Both the position numbers and the translations under genes were made by a program. This document shows, piece by piece, positions 8,311 through 15,699 of a stretch of DNA of 22,316 bases (within the stretch, counting starts at the first letter, position 1; each line of letters starts with the position of its first letter). Where the stretch lies: positions 1-22,316 of IMG/VR virus record IMGVR_UViG_3300042450_000116, one strand, 5' to 3'. Origin of the DNA: a virus. Below the pieces are notes generated by a model. The model was not told where the DNA came from. It searched no databases and saw only the letters and a list, made by a program, of their open reading frames with translations.

Positions 8311-11300
8311 TTAAGTGTCAATGGTTGTGTATTTTTGTTTAAACTTACCCTTGAACTCCATGTTAGTAATGTTTACTGGAGTTGGGTATTCACTGGTTAT
8401 TTTAATAACAGTGGAGTCTGAGTATCCAAGTATCTTGGAAACAAACTCTCCTTGTTTTTGAAATATCTCTAAAGGTAAAGTGTCTTCATAGATTGTATAT
8501 TCCGGTCTTGTTGGAATATAACTTGTTGTAAATGCAGGTCTACCTCTATGAGTTACTTCAATATCATAGGGTCCAGTGAAGTAGTGTCTAAAGATAGCAC
8601 TACGAATATTCAATACACCATCAATAATATTATTATTCTCATCGCGTACAAACAGAGTACTAAGTTCTACATTCATCTTAAACTTAAGCCCAATGTATAC
8701 ATAGTAATTATTGATTGCATAGTCTGCACCAATGACTACAATCTCAGTATAATCTCCATCATCTGTTTTATTAGTTACACTGTAAGGCTGTATTGCTACA
8801 TTACTAAGATCTTCATACTGATTATTACCACCCTCAAAGTATCCCTTAAAAAGAACAATAAAGTACTTACTGATATCCGTTACAGTAGTATGTCCGGGTA
8901 TGCGATAAGTAGTAGTAGCTGTATAAGGATCATACTTGGCATTATAGTTAACAGCTTGCCAGTCTGAATTAATAATCTTCATCTTAAACATACGATCAAG
9001 ACGAGGAACATATACATCTTCATTTAACATATAGTTGCGGTAGAGATAATAAGCATAGGTATTACTACCAACACTAGTTTCCCTTTTACTAACAACATAC
9101 ATGTTATTGGCAAAGCATTGTAGTGTCTCAATAGAATCTGTCTCATCTAGAATATAACGATAGAATGAATTCTGTACAACTCTATCTCCACTAAACCGAT
9201 TGACATAGCCATAGATATGATTCCTGTAGTCATCATCTACAAACAGTAGAGTGTCCTGTGCGGGAGCTGTAGCTGCAGTCCTGTAGTTCTTTGGTAGATA
9301 GCCAGCTGCTGTACTTGAAACCTCTACAGCAGAGGCGTAGCCCATTGTACCCTTACCTGTAAAGAGAAAGAGTTTCTGGGAATCAAAGAAGTATAGACGC
9401 GACCCAATAAACTGTGGGTCTAGGATCGGGGCAGTCCCATAGTAGGTAACCGGAGCTACTGCTACATTGCTTGGCGACAGTTCCATACCCGCTGAAGACA
9501 TCAATTGGAATTGAATGTTAGCCTTGGTATTGATAAACATATACTCTTCAAAGGGAGTCATACTTGTGATCTCACAGTAACTGTTTGAAGAGACACGAAT
9601 GTCAATAGGATCTGTGGTAATAATATTCTCTGCATCCTTAAGGAAGAGTGATTCATATTCACCCATCTCAGATGAGAAGATAACATCATCAGCGGAGAAC
9701 CACAGTCTATCTTTAAAGACTGCGATGGAGTTAATCTTTACATGCTTTAGACTCTTACGGTCTACGGTCTTAAAGATACTCGGTCCCGGATTGGTTGTCT
9801 TGTCACCTGTGGTTCTAGCAGACCACTTGATTGGCTCAATGTTCCATGCGGTTACATTGGATGCATCAATGGATACCACAAGCTTCTGTGGCATTCTTCG
9901 TGGATCAATGTAAGAATGTTCATCAGGTGTTCTAATCTTCTGGAGATAGGGTCTACCTGTTGTAGTAATTGCTGTTGTGTGGACTACACCTCCGGTTGTT
10001 CCGGAGTAAGTATAGATACCTCTAGTTGTATCTGAAGGACTATAGTAATAAGTCTGCTCAGCTGGGTTCCAACTAATGACTCTATAGTATCCACTTGTTG
10101 TGTTTAGATATGGGTTAAGTGTGAAGAAGATTTTACCACGACCCTTGATAATTCCATTAAGAAGAGTGTCACTATCATAGAGAGACTCAAGCATTAGCTT
10201 AGCAGTATCATCTGTAGGACTACTTAGTTTGGAGTTGTTAGAGAACCAATCATCCTTTTCAGGGGGTAGTCTAATGGTGGCTAAATCATCAACACGACTT
10301 CCTAAGTAAGCCTGAGCTGTATTATAGTAATAGTAATCATCAGCAGAAATATAATCTGCATTGGTTATATTAATAGTATAAGTTGTAGTTCCATTTGTAG
10401 CAGCTAACAATCCAGAAGCAAGTGTTGCTACTCTTGTAAGACCTACATAACCTGTTATAACATATGTTCCAGCTCCGGGACCAACAAGAACAATTGATTG
10501 TCCCTTATAAGCATCATTTAAAGTAGATGCAGATGCTGCTAGTGTTATGGTAGTAGCACCGCTAGAAGAACTAGCAGCCAAAGTACCAACAACACCTAAT
10601 GTACTAATATTAATTGAGTATCGACTTGTGCTAGAAGGATTTGTAATAGACCAAGTACCCAAAATTGTAGCTACTTTAGTTACTCCATCATAATCCGTAA
10701 TTAATTTTGTTTCTGCTGCACCAGTATGGTTTGTTACAGTAATAAGCATCCAATTATAAGCATCATCTACATTAGATGCCGTTTCTGCTAAATCAATGTG
10801 ATTAGCCGCACCACCTGTAGCTAAGCCTGTGATTAATGCAGGTCGCCATCCAAGTAAGACATCATCTGCAGTACCTGCTGTATTGTCTTCACCTGTGTCA
10901 AATACCTTGGCAACCTTAGCTGCCGTATAGTATTTAATCTTACGACCATTGATATCATCGGTTGCAGTTACTACACCATTAAGATCAAACAACTTACCTT
11001 CAACATCAGAACTGAATCCCGCTCGTACATTCTTATTAAGAACAACGACACTTGATCCCAGTGATACAGCCTTAAGGGATTCCTTGGCTGTCTTGTTGTT
11101 GGGGTTATGTGTGATATATGCACGGCTGTCTGTCTTAACAACACCAGTGGCATTGGTCTGATCAGCAGGGGTTAAATCTTCCCATGTACCTGTAGGGTAG
11201 ACTCTGAATATATAAAATAATTTCTCAGCATCACTTGTTGCACTAAAGTCAATAACAACAAGAAATGTATTCTCTTCGTTAATGCTATACCAATAATACC

Positions 11301-11586
11301 ATAAATCATGGGTTGCTGGTACATCGGCTAAAGAATATAAGTCTAATCGAATATTGGTAGATGCGGTATCCCATGTTGTTGCCTCAGCTGCAGTCTTCTG
11401 TGGAACAATCTCAAAGCCGGGTCGCTTCTCAAAGTTACGCTCTAGGGAAACTAAAGCATTGTCAATATTCTCTGCTTCATTTGGTTGCCGTCTATTAGGC
11501 GACTGTCTGCCAACAGAGTTGGTTGTAAAGACAGGAACTTTGGTTGAGGCATAGCCAGCCTGTGGGCTTCGTCTACGAATAGCCAT
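8311..11586 (-). CDS. Tail tubular protein B (tail nozzle), enlarged
   Basis: A 1091-residue protein of the T7 gp12 type, which forms the nozzle of the short tail below tube A. The basic N-terminus, the segment NRRQPNEAENIDN at about 31-43, the FEKRPG motif at about 52-57, and KDRLWFSADDVIFSSEMGEY at about 625-644 are the usual landmarks of this family. T7 gp12 has 794 residues; about 160 of the extra residues are two tandem copies of an extra domain at about 250-407 (see separate entry). The ATG shares one base with the stop of tube A (TAATG) and has a strong GGAGG site inside the tube A 3' end. The following gene is the tail fibre after only 11 bases, so the T7 gene 13-16 block is not in its usual place. 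Identification by order and motifs is strong. Confidence 0.93.
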   Translation of the reverse strand: MAIRRRSPQAGYASTKVPVFTTNSVGRQSPNRRQPNEAENIDNALVSLERNFEKRPGFEIVPQKTAAEATTWDTASTNIRLDLYSLADVPATHDLWYYWYSINEENTFLVVIDFSATSDAEKLFYIFRVYPTGTWEDLTPADQTNATGVVKTDSRAYITHNPNNKTAKESLKAVSLGSSVVVLNKNVRAGFSSDVEGKLFDLNGVVTATDDINGRKIKYYTAAKVAKVFDTGEDNTAGTADDVLLGWRPALITGLATGGAANHIDLAETASNVDDAYNWMLITVTNHTGAAETKLITDYDGVTKVATILGTWSITNPSSTSRYSINISTLGVVGTLAASSSSGATTITLAASASTLNDAYKGQSIVLVGPGAGTYVITGYVGLTRVATLASGLLAATNGTTTYTINITNADYISADDYYYYNTAQAYLGSRVDDLATIRLPPEKDDWFSNNSKLSSPTDDTAKLMLESLYDSDTLLNGIIKGRGKIFFTLNPYLNTTSGYYRVISWNPAEQTYYYSPSDTTRGIYTYSGTTGGVVHTTAITTTGRPYLQKIRTPDEHSYIDPRRMPQKLVVSIDASNVTAWNIEPIKWSARTTGDKTTNPGPSIFKTVDRKSLKHVKINSIAVFKDRLWFSADDVIFSSEMGEYESLFLKDAENIITTDPIDIRVSSNSYCEITSMTPFEEYMFINTKANIQFQLMSSAGMELSPSNVAVAPVTYYGTAPILDPQFIGSRLYFFDSQKLFLFTGKGTMGYASAVEVSSTAAGYLPKNYRTAATAPAQDTLLFVDDDYRNHIYGYVNRFSGDRVVQNSFYRYILDETDSIETLQCFANNMYVVSKRETSVGSNTYAYYLYRNYMLNEDVYVPRLDRMFKMKIINSDWQAVNYNAKYDPYTATTTYRIPGHTTVTDISKYFIVLFKGYFEGGNNQYEDLSNVAIQPYSVTNKTDDGDYTEIVVIGADYAINNYYVYIGLKFKMNVELSTLFVRDENNNIIDGVLNIRSAIFRHYFTGPYDIEVTHRGRPAFTTSYIPTRPEYTIYEDTLPLEIFQKQGEFVSKILGYSDSTVIKITSEYPTPVNITNMEFKGKFKQKYTTIDT
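10366..10839 (-). repeat. Two tandem extra-domain copies inside tail tube B
   Basis: Residues of about 250-328 and 329-407 of tube B are two diverged copies of one domain. Matching parts include DAYNWMLITV / DAYKGQSIVLV, ITDYDGVTKVATI / ITGYVGLTRVATL, and Y(S/T)INI at the end of each. The domain pattern (DAY.G, then Y.G.t.vAt) is one I know from other phage virion proteins. It accounts for part of the excess length over T7 gp12 and is probably surface-exposed on the nozzle. Confidence 0.75.
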
Positions 11587-12263
11587 TAAATACCTCCGGT
11601 ACGCCAGTACCTAAAACGATTTGGATCACTGAAATAACGAGTACGCATAGCAGCATCTCTCAGCATACTGTTGTTGTTGAAGATATTTTTCTTCTTATCA
11701 TTCATATCTGCTGCTTTACTCTTTAGTGAAAAGAGTTGCTCTTGGTATCCCAAGAAGGCATCAGTAGCTTCGTCACCCTGAGTAATACTCTGGTAGTGAC
11801 GCATAGCAGTAGCCATGATGGCTCTCTGTACTGAAGTCTCTAGATTTTCCCAAGGTAATTTCATAGTCAGTTCAATATAGTATGGACCATTACTAGCTTG
11901 CCATACATCTGTATCATCAGTAACATTCCACATACGAGCTGGAGATGCGTTATTTAAAACTCTTGATTTAATAAGCCAGTTATCTTTATTCACATGTTGT
12001 GATACTAATTCAGCAGCCAAAATACCAGACTCATCTCCATCGGGAGTAGGTAGTAAAAGATAACCATCCGCTAATAAAGTAAACTTACGGATGTGTTTAT
12101 TCTGCGCTAATCCACGCATCTGATGATCCATACTTGCTTGCTCTAAAAGTGTATCTGCAATGCCAGTATCAATACCCGACTCTCCATCAAGGTCAGCTAC
12201 AAGGTTCTCACCTGAAGCCAGTAGCATATGATTAATTGCCTGTAGCTTAGTTATTAAGCCCAT
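11586..12263 (-). CDS. Tail tubular protein A
   Basis: A 225-residue protein of the T7 gp11 type (196 residues in T7), which forms the ring between portal and nozzle. The N-terminal segment KLQAINHMLLASGENLV has the family pattern (helix with AiN.mL...GE.pV), and the C-terminal part (RYFSDPNRFRYWR) is basic and aromatic as in relatives. It is the first gene after the capsid terminator and has its own strong site AAAGGAGG five bases before the ATG, as expected for a gene that must be translated well from read-through transcript. Its 3' end carries the Shine-Dalgarno site and overlapping start for tube B, so the two are probably coupled. The location between capsid and tube B agrees with the call. 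Confidence 0.9.
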   Translation of the reverse strand: MGLITKLQAINHMLLASGENLVADLDGESGIDTGIADTLLEQASMDHQMRGLAQNKHIRKFTLLADGYLLLPTPDGDESGILAAELVSQHVNKDNWLIKSRVLNNASPARMWNVTDDTDVWQASNGPYYIELTMKLPWENLETSVQRAIMATAMRHYQSITQGDEATDAFLGYQEQLFSLKSKAADMNDKKKNIFNNNSMLRDAAMRTRYFSDPNRFRYWRTGGI

Positions 12264-12285
12264 AGTAGCCTCCTTTAATTGTTAG

Positions 12286-12322
12286 AAAAAACCCACCGAC
12301 TCCCACTTAAGGGAGCCGGGGG
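12286..12322 (-). terminator. Rho-independent terminator after the major capsid gene
   Basis: On the minus strand the arm CCCCCGGCTCCC (12311-12322), the loop TTAAGT (12305-12310) and the arm GGGAGTCGGTGGG (12292-12304) form a GC-rich stem of about 12 pairs with one G-U pair and one bulge, followed at once by six U (12286-12291). It lies between capsid and tube A, the place of T-phi in T7, and should lower expression of tail genes relative to capsid. Confidence 0.88.
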
Positions 12323-12331
12323 TAGATAAAC

Positions 12332-12341
12332 GATCACCTCC
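12332..12341 (-). promoter_or_regulatory. Orphan extended Shine-Dalgarno sequence
   Basis: On the minus strand GGAGGTGATC is a perfect 10-base complement of the bacterial 16S rRNA 3' tail (GATCACCTCC). No ATG, GTG or TTG stands at normal distance after it, and the capsid terminator starts 9 bases downstream. It may be a relic of a lost gene, a ribosome-binding element near the mRNA 3' end, or chance. The base match is seen; a function is not shown. Confidence 0.4.
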
Positions 12342-12394
12342 GATTCAAACTAGTACTAATAAAAGAACCTTGTTATGAAGGAGAGTGGTAATCA

Positions 12395-13603
12395 TTAGAC
12401 GGTGGTTGCGTATTCTGCAGCGAAACCATTATCCCAGTTACCAGCAGTCGTAGACTTCAGGTAAGCAGCGATTTCCGTGCGAAGATCAGCAGCACCTGCG
12501 CTTGAACCAGCAGTGATAAGCTTGACCATCTCAGGCTTGATGATACCAGTACCCTTAAGCATGCTGCCTACGGTGAACTGAGTATTACGGCGAACATCCT
12601 GTACCGTATCAACCTTCATGCCCATAAGCGAAAGACCAGCAATCGCTTCGGACTGGAAGATAATACCAAAGATACCGAACTGTGAGCAGTTGAGGTTATA
12701 CTTCAGACCACCAATGTTATTGGCTTCCGTAGTATGGTTGATCTTCGGGATATGGTTCGTCTTAACAATCTTGACACCCATGTAATCAAGGCTGTCAGTC
12801 ATCATGTTCATGCCCTGTGCAATGGATGCACCAGCTCCACCGTAATCAGAGCCAGAAGTAAAGAGTGGCTTATTGACAAACTCATCGTTAGCACGAGGAA
12901 TACCAAGAGCACGGATAACTTGGAACACCTTTGGAGGCACAGCGCAATAGACGCTGCCAATAGCAACATCATTCTCCTGACACACAACGAGGTAATCTTC
13001 GATAGCCTGTAGAACCTTAAGTCCTTCGGTATCCGTAGCACCTGCAACACTTGCAATCGTGTCTGCAACCTGCGAAGGAACATGGAATGCAGCAGCAGCA
13101 AGACCACGAGGATCAGCTGCGCCGATTGCTGGCACTGCACCAGCAGCAACCAATGCCATCAGAATCTGACGGTCACGGGTATTAGCAAGGGTGAGTCCTG
13201 CCTGACGAGCCAACTCAGAGCGGTAATCCCACTGAGTAACAAGCAAGTCAACATTGTCGGTTTCAAAGTGAGCAGCCATAGGACGCTTATCAAGATTGAC
13301 CTTGATAGTGGTGCTCTTATTGTCAGTGGTATCACCACCGAGTTCAATACCAGCATTCCACGATGGGTTAAGACCAACAGTACCAGTGATTGGGAACTCC
13401 CATGAGTATCCACCAGTAAGGGTCTTGTTCGTAACGAGGTTTTCAAACACATTGAACTGATCGTATGCGTTGATTACTTCACCAGACCAAAGGGGGAGCC
13501 AGAGCTTATTAACGCCAGCTGATCCACCTGAGGTTTCAACATCAACTGCACTACGAGTCAGTGCTAAATCTCCAGCTGCAATATTATTTCCTGAAAATGC
13601 CAT
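12395..13603 (-). CDS. Major capsid protein (T7 gp10-like, HK97 fold expected)
   Basis: A 402-residue protein in the T7 gene 10 position, between scaffold and tube A (T7 gp10A has 345 residues). The N-terminus (MAFSGNNIAAGDLALTRSA), the segment KLWLPLWSGEVINAYDQ, the following FENLV..KTL.GGYSWEFPITG and the helix with YRSELARQAGLTLANTRDR at about 126-144 follow the order seen in T7-like capsid proteins. It assembles around the scaffold protein into the procapsid. Codon use has more C at third positions than the fibre genes, as is common for a highly expressed gene. The leader of about 186 bases contains two hairpins; the ribosome site before the ATG is weak (AAGAAAGAAT). A strong terminator follows. 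The start is supported by the family-like N-terminus. Confidence 0.93.
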   Translation of the reverse strand: MAFSGNNIAAGDLALTRSAVDVETSGGSAGVNKLWLPLWSGEVINAYDQFNVFENLVTNKTLTGGYSWEFPITGTVGLNPSWNAGIELGGDTTDNKSTTIKVNLDKRPMAAHFETDNVDLLVTQWDYRSELARQAGLTLANTRDRQILMALVAAGAVPAIGAADPRGLAAAAFHVPSQVADTIASVAGATDTEGLKVLQAIEDYLVVCQENDVAIGSVYCAVPPKVFQVIRALGIPRANDEFVNKPLFTSGSDYGGAGASIAQGMNMMTDSLDYMGVKIVKTNHIPKINHTTEANNIGGLKYNLNCSQFGIFGIIFQSEAIAGLSLMGMKVDTVQDVRRNTQFTVGSMLKGTGIIKPEMVKLITAGSSAGAADLRTEIAAYLKSTTAGNWDNGFAAEYATTV

Positions 13604-13710
13604 AGTAGTATTCTTTCTTAAAAAAGATCATATCATTCATATCAAATTGTAAGACAAAAAAGTTCTCAACCATTCGATTATTCCTAAGGGAGTCTTTTTG
13701 TTGAGTGAGT

Positions 13711-13760
13711 TTAGCCAAGGGTCATCCATTACCATAAAGGGGGATTTACCCTTTGGCTAA
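13711..13760 (-). other. Long RNA stem-loop between scaffold and capsid genes
   Basis: The arms TTAGCCAAGGGT (13711-13722 on the plus strand) and ACCCTTTGGCTAA (13748-13760) pair over 12 bases with a single-base bulge, enclosing a 25-base loop. No U tract follows on the transcribed strand, so it is not a typical terminator. A cleavage or stability element in the capsid leader (T7 uses RNase III sites between late genes) is plausible. Confidence 0.6.
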
Positions 13761-13769
13761 CCTCAGTCG

Positions 13770-13790
13770 ATCCGTTGTCTTGTTACGGAT
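13770..13790 (-). other. Small hairpin at the scaffold stop codon
   Basis: ATCCGT and ACGGAT pair perfectly over 6 bases with a 9-base loop (AACAAGACA on the transcript), touching the scaffold stop codon at 13790-13792. It lies 9 bases before the longer stem-loop. No U tract follows. It may work with that stem in the capsid leader. Confidence 0.45.
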
Positions 13791-14719
13791 TATTTGGGTA
13801 ATTTAGTAAAGTCGGTTCGCATCATCCGCTGTTCCACATATGCCCGATACTTAGGATCAGCTTTGAAACCCGGATGATTACGCTCTGCAGAGAACTCTCG
13901 CTTAGTTTGGTAAGCGACAATACCCTGCTGAGTAGATGCCATAGAGACTTGTCCCTTTGCACTTGGCTTGGGTTCTGCACCCTTGCTTGTCTGTGTGGTC
14001 TTAGCATACTTAGCCTGAAGCCCATAGAGGGCTACATCCCAAGATGCCGATGCTAGGTTCTGATTGACTGAAGCCTGTTCTGCAGGACTGAGGTTCTTGC
14101 TAGCCCAGACAAAGAGTTTACTTAACTCTTCCCGACCACCAACTAACTCAGATGCTTTAGTATAAGCCATCTCAATCTTAGCCTTCTGTCCCTGCATATA
14201 TTCATTAACAACATAATCAGGAAGACCAGTCTTCTTCTTAATAACTTCCAATGTCTCAGGCGAGAGATCATTGTTAGCTGTGAACTCAATGGTCCACTGC
14301 TTCCAATCATCTGAGGATGCCGGGATGTTCTCTACCTTGGCTACCTCTTCAACCTTGTTCTCTGGAATCTTTAAGATCTCTGGTAGCAAAGGAATTACTT
14401 CCTTCACAGGTTCTACCACAGGTTGTCCCGTAACTGTATTAGCAGTTGACGGGGTTTGTTCGTACTTCTTCTTCAGGTCTGCGACTTCTTGTCGTGACTG
14501 AGTATATCCTTTTTGAGCAGTCTTTAAACTCTCAAACCAAGATCCGGCATCCTTGAAGTTTTCAGGGACAGCCATACCTTGGTTTCTTACATAAGCATCA
14601 AAGGCTACTTTCTCACGGGCAAGCTGAGCATCCTCTGGAGTCGATGTAAGAGATTGTTCCGAAGACATGACTGGAGTCTCGGGGGATTGTTCCATCATAT
14701 CGGGAGTCTCTTCATTCAT
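13790..14719 (-). CDS. Scaffolding (capsid assembly) protein
   Basis: A 309-residue protein in the T7 gene 9 position (T7 gp9 has 307 residues). The N-terminus is acidic and low in complexity (MNEETPDMMEQSPETPVMSS), a heptad-like helical segment lies around residues 65-90 (YTQSRQEVADLKKKYEQ), the middle is rich in Pro, Val and Glu, and the C-terminus is basic (YRAYVEQRMMRTDFTKLPK), as expected for the part of scaffold proteins that contacts the capsid protein. It has no cysteine. It directly precedes the capsid gene with a hairpin-bearing leader between them and is preceded by a small lysine-rich peptide and a candidate phage promoter. The start site has only a weak upstream match (GAAAGA). 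Sequence conservation is low in this family, so the call rests on composition, length and order. Confidence 0.85.
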   Translation of the reverse strand: MNEETPDMMEQSPETPVMSSEQSLTSTPEDAQLAREKVAFDAYVRNQGMAVPENFKDAGSWFESLKTAQKGYTQSRQEVADLKKKYEQTPSTANTVTGQPVVEPVKEVIPLLPEILKIPENKVEEVAKVENIPASSDDWKQWTIEFTANNDLSPETLEVIKKKTGLPDYVVNEYMQGQKAKIEMAYTKASELVGGREELSKLFVWASKNLSPAEQASVNQNLASASWDVALYGLQAKYAKTTQTSKGAEPKPSAKGQVSMASTQQGIVAYQTKREFSAERNHPGFKADPKYRAYVEQRMMRTDFTKLPK

Positions 14720-14740
14720 ATTGTGTATCTTTCGTTAAAT

Positions 14741-14833
14741 TTAATAAGGCTTCTTTTTTGATGCCATCTTCTTATCCATCTTCTTATCCATTTTCTTAGT
14801 CATCATTATTTTCTTAGCTGGTTTCTTTTTCAT
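14741..14833 (-). CDS. 30-residue lysine-rich peptide
   Basis: A short frame encodes 30 residues, of which 14 are Lys and 5 are Met, with a repeated KKMD pattern and no acidic residues apart from two Asp. The start is preceded by AAAGGAATACT, a good ribosome-binding arrangement, and the frame fits exactly between the candidate promoter and the scaffold gene, ending 21 bases before the scaffold start. It could bind nucleic acid or an acidic partner such as the scaffold N-terminus. It is not similar to any T7 protein I can name. The ribosome site, the intact frame and the lack of other content support it as a real gene, but the composition is low-complexity, so caution is needed. Confidence 0.6.
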   Translation of the reverse strand: MKKKPAKKIMMTKKMDKKMDKKMASKKKPY

Positions 14834-14863
14834 AGTATTCCTTTCTTATAAATAATTGTGTTA

Positions 14864-14881
14864 GGCTATAGAGTTATAGAT
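14864..14881 (-). promoter_or_regulatory. Candidate T7-type phage RNA polymerase promoter
   Basis: On the minus strand TAATCTATAACTCTATAG matches 11 of 18 positions of the T7 promoter from -17 to +1 (TAATACGACTCACTATAG), keeping both conserved blocks: TAAT at -17 to -14 and CTATAG at -5 to +1. It lies in the short gap after the 174-aa gene and before the lysine-rich peptide, scaffold and capsid, a place comparable to phi-9 of T7. A host sigma-70 element is also conceivable in this AT-rich gap. Confidence 0.4.
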
Positions 14882-15405
14882 TAACCAATAGAGCAATAAT
14901 TGTACAAGATGTTAGCGTATGCTGCTGTGGCTGTAGCTGAGATAAAATCAACCTCAATGTGGGAACATCCAAACACTGGGACAACTACTGATGCTACCGA
15001 TAGCACAGCAGAGTTGTTAATAAGTGTGTTGGCACTAGTACCAGCAGTTGCTGTGATACCATGTATAGCTTTGAGAGCAACAGAGTTGTTAGTAATCATT
15101 GTAGAAGCCTGAACTCCTCCAATTGAACCTGCAAACAATAGTGTTGGATAGTAAGTAATACCTAGTTTAGACCAACCCGTTACTCGAAAGCCAGCACTGG
15201 TTGTGAAGCTGAGCAGTAAAGGATGAATACGCACATGTGTATAGGAACCTGAGGGAATAATTAAACTTGTGGCATCACTTGCTATAGAGGTTAGTGTCGT
15301 GTGTTCGTTATAAGCCGTTGTGGAATTAATGTTGGCAGTAGTTATTCCAACAAACATATCCTCTCTTGCTTGCTTTGTTTGAGACATTGTATGTGTATGA
15401 ATCAT
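14881..15405 (-). CDS. Predicted beta-rich virion protein, 174 residues, unknown
   Basis: I do not recognise a named family. The protein is rich in Ala, Ser, Thr, Val and Ile, has few charged residues and alternates short hydrophobic stretches (HVRIHPLLLSF, GFRVTGWSKLGITYYPTLLF), as phage decoration and adhesin proteins often do. There is no signal peptide. Its first ATG shares one base with the stop of the 32-aa gene upstream (TAATG); a second ATG six codons later (15387, MSQTKQARED) is an equally likely start since neither has a strong ribosome site. It is the last gene of the island between portal and scaffold and ends just where the candidate promoter begins. A virion role is inferred from composition and neighbours. 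Confidence 0.75.
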   Translation of the reverse strand: MIHTHTMSQTKQAREDMFVGITTANINSTTAYNEHTTLTSIASDATSLIIPSGSYTHVRIHPLLLSFTTSAGFRVTGWSKLGITYYPTLLFAGSIGGVQASTMITNNSVALKAIHGITATAGTSANTLINNSAVLSVASVVVPVFGCSHIEVDFISATATAAYANILYNYCSIG

Positions 15406-15503
15406 TATTTTTTATCTTTCTTTGGGTACACTATCTTTGTAGCGTCTTTACCCGTGCATGTGGTAGTTTTACCACAGTTACATTTGTATGTTGTTTTTGC
15501 CAT
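15405..15503 (-). CDS. 32-residue cysteine-containing peptide
   Basis: A short frame encodes MAKTTYKCNCGKTTTC followed by a lysine-rich tail (32 residues). The CNCG and TTTC parts give three cysteines within nine residues, recalling half of a zinc-binding knuckle. It starts 9 bases after the stop of the 60-aa gene and its stop overlaps the start of the 174-aa gene (TAATG), so it fits the operon exactly. The ribosome site is weak (TAAAGAA). Its function is unknown. Confidence 0.6.
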   Translation of the reverse strand: MAKTTYKCNCGKTTTCTGKDATKIVYPKKDKK

Positions 15504-15512
15504 TATTATTCT

Positions 15513-15695
15513 TTAGGGTTCTTTATACACCAAATCAAAAAATGCATATGCTTCTTCTATGGTGTCAAACCAATACCATCCCTGTACGGGATAGGTATAA
15601 GTATCTTTTTGTGAGTAATGAAGGTCAAGATCCATGCTAGCAATACAGGTTTCTACAATTTGTACTTCTTCATTTTCTAATTTATAAAATGCCAT
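15513..15695 (-). CDS. Small acidic protein with GWYWFDT motif, unknown
   Basis: A 60-residue acidic protein with a region of aromatic residues near its C-terminus (GWYWFDTIEEAYAFF). I have an impression of similar small proteins in other phages of aquatic bacteria but cannot assign a family or function. It starts four bases after the stop of the LRR gene, with AGGA lying partly in that gene's end (ACAGGATAATACT before ATG), and is followed after 9 bases by the cysteine peptide. The tight spacing supports it as a real gene in the same operon. Confidence 0.7.
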   Translation of the reverse strand: MAFYKLENEEVQIVETCIASMDLDLHYSQKDTYTYPVQGWYWFDTIEEAYAFFDLVYKEP

Positions 15696-15699
15696 AGTA

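Noticed and set aside
8548-8967. Plus-strand open frame with hydrophobic segments opposite tube B
   Set aside because: It lies inside a well-supported gene, and hydrophobic antisense frames are common opposite polar codons.
12281-12338. A 20-codon GTG frame running through the terminator
   Set aside because: The GTG lies inside the Shine-Dalgarno-like sequence itself, so it cannot be served by it, and the frame reads through the terminator stem.
12332-12341. Fragment of a 16S rRNA gene on the plus strand (GATCACCTCC)
   Set aside because: Only ten bases match and there is no other rRNA sequence around; it is better read as a Shine-Dalgarno sequence on the transcribed strand.
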